Origin: Fagopyrum homotropicum
Lineage: Eukaryota > Streptophyta > Magnoliopsida > Caryophyllales > Polygonaceae
Direction of reading: 5' to 3'
NCBI GenBank assembly: GCA_033239125.1
Contig: BSWB01000006.1
Span: forward strand, 36,510,001 to 36,574,000
Length of the DNA: 64,000 bases
In this document: piece after piece, positions 10,250 through 21,032 of the stretch
How positions within the stretch are numbered: position 1 is the stretch's first letter
Layout: each line of letters opens with the position of its first letter
Translations under genes and position numbers: made by a program
The notes under the pieces: generated by a model
Databases searched by the model: none
Told to the model about the DNA's origin: nothing
The model's input: the letters and a program-made list of their open reading frames with translations, nothing else

Positions 10250-10890
10250 GGACTTTCAATCTAGATCGGGAACTGCGGCTTATCCACGCATCATTTGTCC
10301 TTTCCGCGCTTCCTTTGTATTATATGAATTTTTTCCTTCTACCCAAGTCACTTTTGAAAAATCTCGATAGGGTTAGTATGGACTTTCTTTGGGGTAGCTC
10401 CTGAGCGAGTCGTCGGATTCGTTTGATTAGTTGGGACAAGGTGTGCCAGGAAAAGAGGGCGGGGGGTTAGGCCTTCGGAAAGCGGAGGACATGAATCTTG
10501 TTGTTCTTGGGAAGCTTGGATGGTGGTTATTTGCTAACAGAGATCATCTCTGGGCAAGAGTTCTATGTAGGAAATACTCTATTCAGGGAGATGCATGGCC
10601 TTTTGAGCTTAAAAGCAATGGAGGAAGCTCTTATATCAGGAAAGGCTTGGCTTTGTCTACAACAGAGTTGTGGCTCCTAACATTGGCTGGAGCGTAAAGG
10701 ATGGACGGAAAGCTCTCTTCTGGACTAATCGCTAGTTGGGCAACGAACCTTTGGTGGGGCTGAATGTTTCCCCTCTCACTCAGTTCGACCGATGTCAACG
10801 TGTCTGAGACGTATGACTAGAGGTACGAAGATGGGATTGGGAGTATTTATCGGTCAGGTTGAATGTTTTGGTGCTCCTTATGTTAGCTGT
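10250..10890 (+). pseudogene. LINE pol fragment 1: end of RT domain
   Basis: The plus strand codes for LPLYYMNFFLLPKSLLKNLD and, after a stop and frame change at 10403, GGGLGLRKAEDMNLVVLGKL, then WSVKDGRKALFWTNR and LGNEPL. This order is the C-terminal thumb and post-RT region of plant non-LTR retrotransposons (L1-type). The upstream RT core with its catalytic motif is absent. The piece ends at 10890, where an LTR insertion begins; its reading frame resumes at 13268. Confidence 0.8.
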
Positions 10891-13267
10891 TGTAACACCC
10901 CGAATTCTCAGAACTCGGAGTATTACTGGTTAGGACCTCACAATGGGTCCCGACCTCAGTTTGACAACAACATCGCTAGGATCTTGCAACAAGACACAAA
11001 TAAAGAAACCAAAATTTATAAAAACCATGTTTTTAGAGTAATGAATGCAACATTGTCTAGGAGTCTAAAGTACTTAAACAAAAGAAAAGAACAACTGTCT
11101 TAACCAAAAGAAAGGAAAGACAAAACAACCCCAACCCCGCTCTAAGGAGTACGGAGACCCGGCTGACCACTACTTCCGGATCACTCAGCTGCTGATCTAA
11201 CCTGCGGTAAATCTAAAACAACAACAAGAAGAACCGTTAGCTAGTTATCTAAATATTAGCAGAATAATAGCAGCACAAACACACTCAGATAAACATAAAC
11301 ACTCAGCATGCTTTCAAATAAGTCCGTTTTATTATCTTGCTTTAATTTACTCGTTCACTCTAGTGATACTTATTTTGTGACACGAGGAATTCCCAAACCT
11401 CGCCTCCGCCCCCGTGTAACCATCAGGAATGGATCCGATGCATCTCACCTTGTACCTGCATGGTCTGGGTATAGAGAACCTCTCAGTCTCCTGTCAGAGC
11501 TGGGCAGTGATGTCACGGCCCGTTATACATACACTTGGGCCTTAAACGTAATAATAACAGTCGTCCTAGCAAGTTATTATTATTAAATCACGCAATAGCA
11601 CACACCACTACTATCACTCAACTAACACTCAGAAACTGGCTAAGTAAGTCGCAAGGACTTACCTGAGTCAAGATACACTCTAACACGTCTCAAATAGTCC
11701 GTACTCGTGGTAACTCCGATGCCTGTCAAATAAGGCATGTGTATCAAAATCACATTCCGATGTCCAACCTCATGCTAAGGAATTACGGAACAAGTTCTTA
11801 CGGTAGAAGACCATTTTACCCTCAGCCGAAGGCTTCTCAAATTTATTCTTAAACTTTCTTATCAACTCACTTATTTAATTGTATAATTATTCGGTACTCA
11901 TATATATATCTACATAATTTATTTCTCATCTTGTACGGATTTAGGTACACTTACGTCATGAGTATATATATATATATTCTTATGTTTATGTATATAAACC
12001 TGAAATCCCAACTTATTTATATATATATTTATATCTCTTTTATATAGTTTCGTAAATCCCAACTCGTATTTATATATAGATACTCGCATTTTTTTATATA
12101 TTCTATATATTATGCTTATAAATATACTTTTATATAAAGATTATATACCCATTAAATTCCAAGCTTTTATAAACGTGAATAGACTTTAAAACACTTATAT
12201 GTACCCTTTTATTTCATATTATATATATATATCCGTATCTGTATATACTCGGCATTCATAACTCTTATATACGCTCACACAACTATTCTTACTAACCTAC
12301 CGTACTGCATACCGTACCACCTTCAACTACTGTTTATATGCGTATTCCAACTCAGCTTATCTACGTATTCATCTCAAATATACATGTATTCTATCTCATT
12401 AATATACATATACAATCTCGCAAAAACTCGCAGGCACAGTAGATAGAAGAAGGACCTGCGTTGCAACCAGCTGCTGGTGTCGGTGTCCCCTGGTGGTCGG
12501 CGGACGGCGCAGGGCTCGCGGCGGTGGTTACAGGAAGGTCCGGCGGTCGCTCGGAGTTGCAGACGTTCGACTGTTTCCGCTAGAATGAAGGTCCGGCGGT
12601 CTTACCGGTGGGGTCTGGCGGTCGACGAGAAGACTGCGCGGTGGCTCCGGTGTAAGACGAGGCGGAGCAACGGTCTTCTCCTCCTGCAGAAGCGGAAATG
12701 TTGAGGCACGCACCGGGGAGAGACGACGGAGGAAAGGCAGTACACTTACCGGGATCGACTGGGGCGGCGCAGACACGGTGGCGTGCTCCGGTGGCAGGCG
12801 GAAGGCTGTTGGGGCTGCGGCGGTCAGAGTTGCGAGGGAGAAGAAGCAGCTATCGTTGCAAATCCAGAGAAGCGTAACGAGGTAAGCGGCAGGTTAGTTT
12901 TAGGATTAGGATTAGGTTAACTCTAATTAGGGTTAGGAAAATTAAGTGGGCTGCTAATTGGGCTTTGTAGTGGCCCACACCCGGTCCGTTACGCGACTAT
13001 TAAAACGGATACGCCACTCGTTATTTGCGTGCGGAAAATTATAAAAATGCGGAATTAAATTCCGTATTTTATAATTGATTATTATTCTTATTTTAACGTA
13101 CTTAAATTATTTCCGGTCATTAAATTTATCATTTTATGTGAATCTAGGTCACGGAAATGATCGAACTACTCTCGTTTTATTTTACTTATTTATTTATTTA
13201 CGATGGTCGCATCGGACTTTGGTTAATTTCAATTTATCAGAAACTTAAAATTTTCGGTTATTACATA
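10890..13267 (-). mobile_element. Solo LTR related to the 13792-25553 element, inverted
   Basis: The stretch begins TGTAACACCCCGAATTC and ends TTTTCGGTTATTACA. In reverse complement it matches the LTRs at 13792 and 23023 in several blocks: both termini, the TTGCAAGATCCTAG region, the block around 11370-11530, and the GTAAGTCCTTGCGACTTAC hairpin. No internal region or primer site follows, so it is a solo LTR. The sequence TAGCTG occurs on both flanks; removing one copy rejoins the host LINE frame. The 12430-12900 part is diverged and GC-rich and specific to this copy. ORFs inside it are not credible. Confidence 0.8.
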
Positions 13268-13791
13268 GCTGCTACGTCACTGGAGAGTGTTACCTAGGAG
13301 GATGACTCGATTAGATGGCTTTGATCAAACAATGGTATGTTTTCTTCTACGTCAGCTTACTAGTCTATTATAGATGGGCGGCCTCGTTTCCAGGTTCAGG
13401 AAGCTTTGTTCTCCCATCTGTGGAGTATCCAAGTTACTTAGAGAAATCGATATTTCTTGTGGTTGTTGGCATGGGGAGTGCTTCTTACAAACTCGGAGAG
13501 ATGCAGACGCAACATGGCAGCGGCCTCGTTTTGCAACTGAAGCCCAAACTCGGAAGAAACTTTGCTCCATGTGCTCAAAGACTTCCCGAGAGCAAAGCAA
13601 GCATGGCAGTAATTGGTCCCTGAGAGGTATAGACAACTCTTCTTCGGCCTAGTGTGGGAGGAATAACTTTATGTCAATGTGAGCTTGAAGAACAACCCGT
13701 CTTCAACTGAACAGTGGAATGCAAAGTTTGGTTGCACGGTATGGTGGTTATGGAAGTGGCGTAATGCCAGAGTCTTTTCCGGTAAGGAGTT
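13268..13791 (+). pseudogene. LINE pol fragment 2: zinc-binding (zf-RVT) region
   Basis: The plus strand, in several frames, codes for the zf-RVT block (YFLWLLAWGVLLTNSERCRR and LLHVLKD in related frames), then WWLWKWRNARVFSG before 13787. This follows fragment 1 directly in LINE order, and the frame passes across the solo LTR when one TAGCTG copy is removed. It has multiple stops. It ends at target duplication GAGTT (13787-13791). Confidence 0.75.
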
Positions 13792-16385
13792 TGTAATACC
13801 CGGAAAATTTTAAACTCCGTTTAATACCGGATAAACCGGATTCCGATCCGTCAACCTTTATTCTTTTCAATAAAAGAAAAACGATATTAAATTCTATCAT
13901 TTTATGTGACATTGATTCACATAAAATGATAATTTATGTAACCCGTAAATAATTCCGTAAATAATTCCGTAAATAATTCCGTAAATATTTCCGTACTTGA
14001 AATGATAGTTCCTTCAGCCCATTCCTTTTTTCTTATTTTAGTGAACAGGCCCAAATACCTGGCCCATTTATCTTCAGCCGGCCCACCTGCTTAACCTATA
14101 ATCCTTTGTGCTAACCTAAGTGATTAACCTAAACCTAAATTTTAACCTACCGATACGTATCTTCCCTACCGAGAATACCTCCCCTCACACCCTGAAGAAC
14201 GAACGCCACCGTCGCCCTTATGCCCAACTGCTAGCACCTACTCGCCGGAGACGCAGTTAACATCGACCCCTCGTCCTCACCCGGAAGCAGGAGACCTCAC
14301 ATCCGGTTTCTGCAGCCCATGAACAACCGGAACACACCCCTCTCCTCGCGAGTTGGACCTTCGTCCCGGGCGCCAAAAACCTGCACAGTCGCCGAACCAA
14401 CTGCTCACCAACGTCCTGCACAGCCGGATATTCTGCACCACCGATCTACTGTTGCTTTGTTCCCTTCGAACAGACGCCAGAAGAGAGGAGAGCATCCTTC
14501 CATTTGTTGCAGAGGGTGACCGGTAAGCAACTCTTCCTGTTCCACCTTTCTTCCCTTCTGAATCCAGTAGTAAAACTCTTATTTCCGTAATCTGCAACAA
14601 CGTACCAAGGTTCAGTGCGGACTCCTCGTGTGGTGATCGTCACATCCAAGTGTCCTCCCCCTGGTTGCAAGTCCGGTAGGTGGTTTTTTTAAGGCTAACC
14701 GGTACTGTAGTAGCTTAGGTATGAATATATGTAGGTGATGACTACACCTTAATTAATCTAGGATAGTGGATTAATTGGATGCTTGAGTTGTGATCTATAG
14801 GATTCGAACTAGGGACCTGTAGGTATATTAAATGGTAGAAATTGTTGACAGAGAGAATCGAACCTAGGATCCAAAAAAAACTAACCCGGAAACTTCAGAT
14901 TTGTGAGCTGAAAGGGCTGACTTTGAGCCCGTATTTGGATAACTTAGATTGAACATCCACAGTTGAATTTTTGATATATTGTAGATAGAACTATGAAGTT
15001 TATTGTGTTAAAATTTGGGAGAAAGTTAACGGTCGGATTAGAACTTATAAGGACTCAAAGTAGGCCAGATGAGCTGTTTTTACAACAGGGAAAAATTGAC
15101 TAAGTATGGGAAATTTCAGCTTTTACCTCAACCTTCGAGATTTATGGGAGAATTATGGTTAAGTATTTTTTAGAAATCTTTACCCCTATGTTTAGTATGT
15201 ATATCATAGAGGAGATAGGATTTTATCTCGGAATTTTATATCCTTATCCAAGCCGTGTATATGAACCCAAAGTCGAACCGTAACGACTTTTGTGTAAATT
15301 AAGAATGTTGGGTAACTCTTATAAATCCTTACCAAACTTTTCAATGAGAACTAGATTATGGACATAGGTTCTATAAGAGAATATTATAACTAAATGATAG
15401 ACTTTTTGGGAATTTTTGGGACCAGGGGTAAAATAGTCTTTTTACCTTAAGAGAGCCTTATACTGTAATCTCTCTTCATGAGATTGTACATCTTAGAAGT
15501 TTATAACTTCTAAGAGTTTAGGGATGTGATTTTGATCCACATGTCTTGTTTGACAGACGTTTGAGTACCACGAGTACGGACCAAGTTGAGATTTGTTAGA
15601 GTGTGATTTGATTCAGGTAAGTCCTTGCGACTTACTTAGCTAGTTTCTGGATGTTGGTTGAGTGATAATAGTGGTGTGTGCGATGTGTGTTTATAATAAA
15701 ACCTTGATAGGAAGACCGTTATTATTATATTTTAAGGCCCAAGTGTATGTATAACGGGTCGTGACATCACTGCCCAGCTCTGCCAGGAGACTAGGAGGTT
15801 CTCTATACCCAAACTATACAGGTACAAGGTGAGATGCATCGGATCCATTCCTGATGGTTACACGGGGGCGGAGGCGAGGTTTGGGAATCCCTCGGGTCAC
15901 AAAAATAAGTATCATTAATAAGAGTGAATGACCTAAGTAAAGATAATAAATGGATTGTTTGAAAGCATGATGAGTGTTTACTTTTGCTATGTGTGTGTGC
16001 TATTATTATTCTTCTAATGTTTAGATAACTAGCTAATGGTTGTTCTGTTGTGTTTTTAGATTCACTGCAGGTTAGAGCAGCAGCTGAGTGATCCGGAAGT
16101 AGTTGTCAGCCGGGTCTCTGTACTCCTTAGAGTGGGGTTGGGTGTTATCTTGTTGTTCCTTTCTTCTTGTTAAAGACAGTTAGACTCTTTGCTGTTTAAG
16201 TACTATAGGCTGTTAGACGTTGTTGCATTAATGTCTTTAAGAATACATTTTTATGACTTTTGGTTTTTCTTATTTGTGTCTTGTTGCAAGATCCTAGTAA
16301 AATTGTTGTTATCAAACTGAGGTCGGGACCCATTGTGAGGTCCTAACTAGTAATGTCCCGAGTTTTGGGAATTTGGGGTGTTACA
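13792..16385 (+). repeat. 5' LTR of the chromovirus-like element
   Basis: Starts TGTAATACCCGG and ends GGGGTGTTACA. Compared with the 3' LTR it has one extra AATAATTCCGT unit near 13950 and scattered substitutions. It contains a conserved splice-donor-like hairpin at 15617-15635 and an acceptor-like TTTTTAG at 16059. Confidence 0.9.
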
Positions 16386-16388
16386 ACA

Positions 16389-16400
16389 TGGTATCAGAGG
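16389..16400 (+). other. Primer binding site, initiator tRNA-Met type
   Basis: TGGTATCAGAGG lies 3 nt after the 5' LTR end, the usual plant initiator tRNA-Met primer site with one 3'-side mismatch. Confidence 0.85.
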
Positions 16401-18830
16401 TCCAGGTTGGTAACAATGGCACTTGAAATCTTCTGAAAGACCGAATAAGTACTAAGTAGAACCCGAAAAGGGATCTGAGTTTTAAAAAGGACTTTTGGTT
16501 TTCAAATGCATGTATAGCCTGGTAGGGGATAGAAAAGTACGGCTGACCACCACTACTACCGCGGATCTCAGTATGCTTAGTATGGACTTTAGGTTGTTAC
16601 TCTCTTTGGACTTATTAGCTTGATTATAATGATAGGTGATATAGATAAGCATATGCCGAAGATTAGTAGAAATTATAGTTATGTTATGTCCATAACGGAG
16701 ATAACATAATGAGTTTCTCACCCCATTGACACATCTAAGTAGATTTTGAAGGGTTTCAACTTCAGGATTAATATGCACCTCTTATGTGCATTAGGGTAGA
16801 CGAACGACGGACAACCCCTTTGAGCTTGTTGAGGAACGTCGAGAAGGAAAAGTGAAGACTAAAAGGCAACACCAACTACGATGACAAGAAGGGAATCCCG
16901 AGTCAACTCAATAGGATCAAATGAAGAATATACATGAGGGTAGTTCCGGCAACGCGTTGGATGACCGGCAAGTATACAAATTGGAAGAGGCAACCCATAG
17001 GTTATTTCAAGATAGTGTAAAGCAACTTAACAAAAAAGGAGATGCCTTCAGAAATACAAAGAGGTATGAAGGTCAAGGTGAAATATAGTAGCGAACTAGA
17101 CAAGAGGCATTGAATCTAAGGTTAATGACGAACCAGAAGGTGAAAGTTTGAGGCTAGAAGCAGAGCGGAATATGATCACTCTCGACAAGCTACTTGCCAC
17201 CACAATCAAGATGGGAAATCGAGACAATCATAAGCGTAGCAGTCAAGATAAAATACATTGTCCATCCCGATATGAAGAATTAAAGAGCCGTAAAATGAAA
17301 GCTTACAGGTTGCTAGAAAGGGGAAGGCCGATTTCACCAACATGGAAGTGGTGTGACCTCCTAAAACACACAAGAATTACAACAAGGATCGGTATACAAC
17401 AAGGACCGGATTTCTATAAAGGCGAAAGTACAAGCAGCCCCAAAGAAGGAGGGTGTAGGAGAATAGTCTTGGGAAAAAAGAGGGTCTCTAATAACTTCGC
17501 ACTCACGAAGGGATTTAAGTTAATAACACTAGCGGTTCATAACAGAGAACCGCAAGTGGGCAATAACTCGAGTAAAAAGAATCATGGAGAAATACATACA
17601 AGTTATCGTAGAAAAATTTATAAGTCCGTTGATGGAAGACGAAGATACAACTAGACTCGTAAGAGTATAGTACTCTTATAGGAGTGTAATTTGTAGAAGG
17701 AGCTAAAGGAGTATAAAGGGAAGAGATATATTTTCACCTTGTATATTAAACCTCAAAAGAGATAGAAGAAAAGTAAGTCTACGATCTTATAGAAGGTCAA
17801 CTACAGACTAATTGGTAACAATATAGAATTTACACGTGCTGGCTAACTAGTGATGGTTGGTTGACAGATAAGAAGAATAACCACAAGGTTATAAGGGAAA
17901 TTTACCGACAGTTGGTGAATTTCTTCCAAAGATCAACGACGACAATGGTGAAGTTAAATCAATACAAGTACTAGTAGCCTTGATGGTAACATTGAATGAG
18001 TCCAATATGATAACTCTAATAAAGAAATTAAAGAGAAGCTTTTGACCGTCGGTAATGACCATTGATGATAGTAATGGTGTAAAGGGAATTGTTGTGAGTA
18101 GTTACTTACTACTAACTAAGGAAAGATACATATCAAAGTTAGTATGAAGGGATTCCTGTAAGAAGAACTAGAAGACTAAAAAGAAGTAGATGATTGTGAA
18201 CATGTCCTATGTCCTAGCATTCCGCACAAGTAGGACTGATGGTGCTCCTCCGAGAAAAAAGAGAGGTCAAACTGTCTAGATTGATAGGAGAAACCCTTGT
18301 GATTAAAGATGTGACACAGAATAATTGGAATTTCGGAGGCGGCACAAACATAGGGAGTATGATTTAAAGCCTTGGTGAAATGTGTGGTCGTGTTGTGAGG
18401 TGATTGCAGATGGAATCTACAGGATGGCTAGAACAGACATGAGAAGGAGTAAAGTTGAATGACTAAAGGCTGATATGGATCCGGTGTTACCCCAATAAGA
18501 TGATTACCGAAAGGTATATATATAAAAGTTTAATGAGGAATGGAGGTACTCCATTGAAAATTCAAGTTGGACTGATGACATAAGAGTTGATGAAAGTAAT
18601 AAGACCAACCAACGTGGTTGCGAGTACGAAAAAACTCAAAGGGGTAACTATCCTACTAGGGGGTAAATATTTATAGAAGGTAAAGCGACACGAGCATAAG
18701 GACAACATAATAAATGCGAGTCAGGAACTTTGATTTTGAGAAAATCATATACAACTGAGGTTTCTTATGCAAATGGTACCGATAGGTGTTTGATAAAAGT
18801 CATACACATCGGACCGATAACGCTAGGATG
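16401..18830 (+). other. Interior of the decayed LTR element, first part
   Basis: This stretch should hold gag and early pol but no retroviral domain is readable in any frame. The longest ORF, 17148-17654 (168 aa), is Lys/Arg-rich and matches nothing I recognise; it is probably a chance opening in decayed sequence. Repetitive short phrases such as AAGGAAAAG and GTCGAC occur without clear periodicity. Confidence 0.5.
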
Positions 18831-18835
18831 GATAA

Positions 18836-19362
18836 TGATGCAAAAAGGGGCGATCTAGATCGAGGAGAAACTTCAACTACTCCTTCTTGATTGTTTGAAT
18901 TGGATCAAATGTATAATTTGGGTGGCGGAAGCGAACGGTTGATCCTTCAAAAGGATCCTCGAGATGAAGGCTTGGATCAAAGACTAGATCCAAGATAGAA
19001 TATTTAGAGGGTGGAAGAAGATATGATGCCTAAACTAAGTAAGAGGGTTTTCCTTCTTAATACTTAGATTTCAACTTAGACATCCTTTTACAAATGAGTC
19101 AAGCCATCCTTATATAGTGGATGGAGGTCATACAAAGAGTCTTAACATAAATGACGGAATTAAAAGTCGGAATTAAGTTCTGAATATGAAAAGCCTAAAA
19201 TATGAAAGGTCGGAATTTAATTCACGGAATTAAGTTCCGGAATTAAAGTTCCGAATACAAAAAGACTTATTATTAAATAGCCGAATAATAATAGCGGTCT
19301 TCAAAATGTGTGGGTTCTTCTAGCCGGAAACACGGATGGCATTGCCATCCGGGGGCGTATCA
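18836..19362 (-). repeat. 3' LTR of the 2.2-kb element
   Basis: 527 bp, TG...CA in plus orientation. It holds repeated CGGAATTAA/TTCCG words near 19150-19260. It differs from its partner by about 8 substitutions and no gaps. Confidence 0.95.
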
Positions 19363-19373
19363 TTCTCCTCCTC

Positions 19374-20102
19374 TTAAATGTGAAACGTCCTCGTTTCACC
19401 GTCAAAAAAAAAAGGAGTCATATGAGGAACAAGACCCTTGAAAATCAACACCGAATACACATTGTCGGGAGGCTTGGACTTGTAGTCCTTCAACATTGTG
19501 GCTTTGCGGCTTTTGTTGAATATGTAATCCCTCAAGGTGGCGGTGCTATGGAGTTTGTCCATCATGCCATAAATGGTCTTGACTTTGAATGGCGGAGGCA
19601 TGCTGAAAATTTTGAAGGACAAGCCAAGTTGGAAGTCAGTTGGCAATGTAAAGACAAACCTCGGATCATACGACTCGGATTTGTATTCCATCAACACGAT
19701 TGTGTTGTTGTCGGAGTCGATGATTTCTTCTTTCTCAATGAGGGCTTCATCTTTGTCATCTGGAAAGTACTCTCCACATAGCGGATTGACAAGATGAATT
19801 GGAATAATTGGGGATACCTCCGGAATGATGATTTCTTCCTTGGCCTCTGCTAATGGATTATCACACAACGGTTCTTCTTGTTGGGCAACCGTCGTGTGGG
19901 CAAGAAGTTGTGCCCTCAACATTTGAATATCTCGCTTTAGAGCGTCATTTGTTTCTTTGAGCACGACCAACTCTTCTTTGGTATTAGCATGACGTCTGGG
20001 GGCAACGTTTACTACTTGCACATGATTGGCACGCCGTCTTGGGGAAACAAAAGTATCCTCATAATATTCTGGTCGGTGTGGATACCGTTGGTGCCCTTCC
20101 AT
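19374..20102 (-). CDS. Unknown ORF of the 2.2-kb LTR element (possible Gag-like)
   Basis: The longest frame is open from an upstream TGA near 20255; the first in-frame ATG is at 20100-20102, giving about 242 residues. The region before the ATG is also open and codes for two Pro-rich blocks (WLPPPYPPKAK and EEWLPPPNPPDPPR), so the real start may lie further up or use another codon. After an Arg/Tyr-rich N-terminus there is a likely coiled coil (ELVVLKETNDALKRDIQML), an acidic middle, and a basic, aromatic C-terminal part ending ETRTFHI beside the polypurine run. No zinc knuckle, protease or RT motif is present. I do not recognise the family. The position suggests a structural or Gag-like role, which is inference. 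Confidence 0.6.
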   Translation of the reverse strand: MEGHQRYPHRPEYYEDTFVSPRRRANHVQVVNVAPRRHANTKEELVVLKETNDALKRDIQMLRAQLLAHTTVAQQEEPLCDNPLAEAKEEIIIPEVSPIIPIHLVNPLCGEYFPDDKDEALIEKEEIIDSDNNTIVLMEYKSESYDPRFVFTLPTDFQLGLSFKIFSMPPPFKVKTIYGMMDKLHSTATLRDYIFNKSRKATMLKDYKSKPPDNVYSVLIFKGLVPHMTPFFFDGETRTFHI

Positions 20103-20284
20103 GGAATAAGTCGGCCGTGGTGGGTCCGGAGGATTTGGAGGAGGCAACCACTCCTCATCCTCAAAGTATTCTCTCCGTTGGTACCTCCGGGTGGTTTGTT
20201 TGGCCTTCGGTGGATATGGAGGAGGTAACCATTTCCATATAAATCAAACTGATCTTTATCATCATAGAATATGATGAACGATGA

Positions 20285-20450
20285 CGAACACTTGAAGAAC
20301 AATGAAGAACTTCGAAGAACACTTGAATATCTTCGAAGAACACTGAAGAACACTTGAATATCTTCAAAGAACACTTGAAGAACACTTGAATATTTTCAAA
20401 GAACACTTGAAGATCTTCAAGAACACAATGAGAGAGAAAAAAATTTGATG
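20285..20450 (-). repeat. Short tandem repeats in the leader of the 2.2-kb element
   Basis: Irregular repeats of GAACACTTGAATATCTTCAA-like units (about 20-35 bp) fill the region between primer site and ORF. They generate several overlapping ORFs with Phe/Lys/Ser-rich translation, which I treat as artefacts. Confidence 0.75.
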
Positions 20451-20490
20451 AACAATCAAGAACACAAGTAAAGAACTTGACCTCGATCTC

Positions 20491-20504
20491 GAGCTCTAAT
20501 ACCA
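20491..20504 (-). other. Primer binding site, tRNA-Met type
   Basis: On the minus strand it reads TGGTATTAGAGCTC, one mismatch from the standard TGGTATCAGAGC core, one base inside the LTR end. Confidence 0.85.
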
Positions 20505-20505
20505 A

Positions 20506-21032
20506 TGATGCAAAAAGGGGCGATCTAGATCGAGGAGAAACTTCAACTACTCCTTCTTGATTGTTTGAATTGGATCAAATGTATAATTTGGGTGGCGGAA
20601 GCGAACGGTTGATCCTTCAAAAGGATCCTCGAGATGAAGGCTTGGATCAAAGACTAGATCCAAGATAGAATATTTAGAGGGTGGAAGAAGATATGATGCC
20701 TAAACTAAGTAAGAGGGTTTTCCTTCTTAATACTTAGATTTCAACTTAGACATCCTTTTACAAATGAGCCAAGCCATCCTTATATAGTGGATGGAGGCCA
20801 TACAAAGAGTCTTAACATAAATGACGGAATTAAAAGTCGGAATTAAGTTCCGAATATGAAAAGCCTAAAATATGAAAGGTCGGAATTTAATTCACGGAAT
20901 TAAGTTCCGGAATTAAAGTTCTGAATACAAAAAGACTTATAATTAAATAGCCGAATAATAATAGCGGTCTTCAAAATGTGCGGGTCCTTCTAGCCGGAAA
21001 CACGGATGGCATCGCCATCCGGGGGCGTATCA
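20506..21032 (-). repeat. 5' LTR of the 2.2-kb element
   Basis: 527 bp, adjacent to the minus-strand primer site and flanked outside by gataa. It is the promoter-bearing copy in the element's own orientation. Confidence 0.95.

Larger units (their letters stand above)
18836..21032 (-). mobile_element. Young 2.2-kb LTR element with a single unfamiliar ORF
   Basis: Two 527-bp LTRs (18836-19362 and 20506-21032) begin TGATGCAAAAAGG and end GGGCGTATCA in plus orientation. A perfect target duplication gataa lies at 18831-18835 and 21033-21037. On the minus strand a tRNA-Met-type primer site (20491-20504) lies one base inside the right LTR, and a purine run AAGAGGAGGAGAA precedes the left LTR, so the element reads right to left. 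The LTRs differ at about 8 positions, 7 of them C/T, so the insertion is recent. The 1.14-kb interior has room for one ORF and no pol. In size it lies between TRIM and TR-GAG elements. Confidence 0.92.

Noticed and set aside
12477..12776. Arg/Gly/Ser-rich ORFs on both strands of the solo LTR
   Set aside because: GC-rich LTR segment open on both strands; homologous LTRs do not keep the frames.
17148..17654. 168-residue ORF as a gag gene
   Set aside because: No gag core, zinc knuckle or repeat support; Lys/Arg-rich composition follows purine-rich decayed sequence.
20161..20505. Phe/Lys/Ser-rich ORFs in the leader of the 2.2-kb element
   Set aside because: They translate the irregular GAACACTTGAA-type tandem repeats and overlap in several frames.
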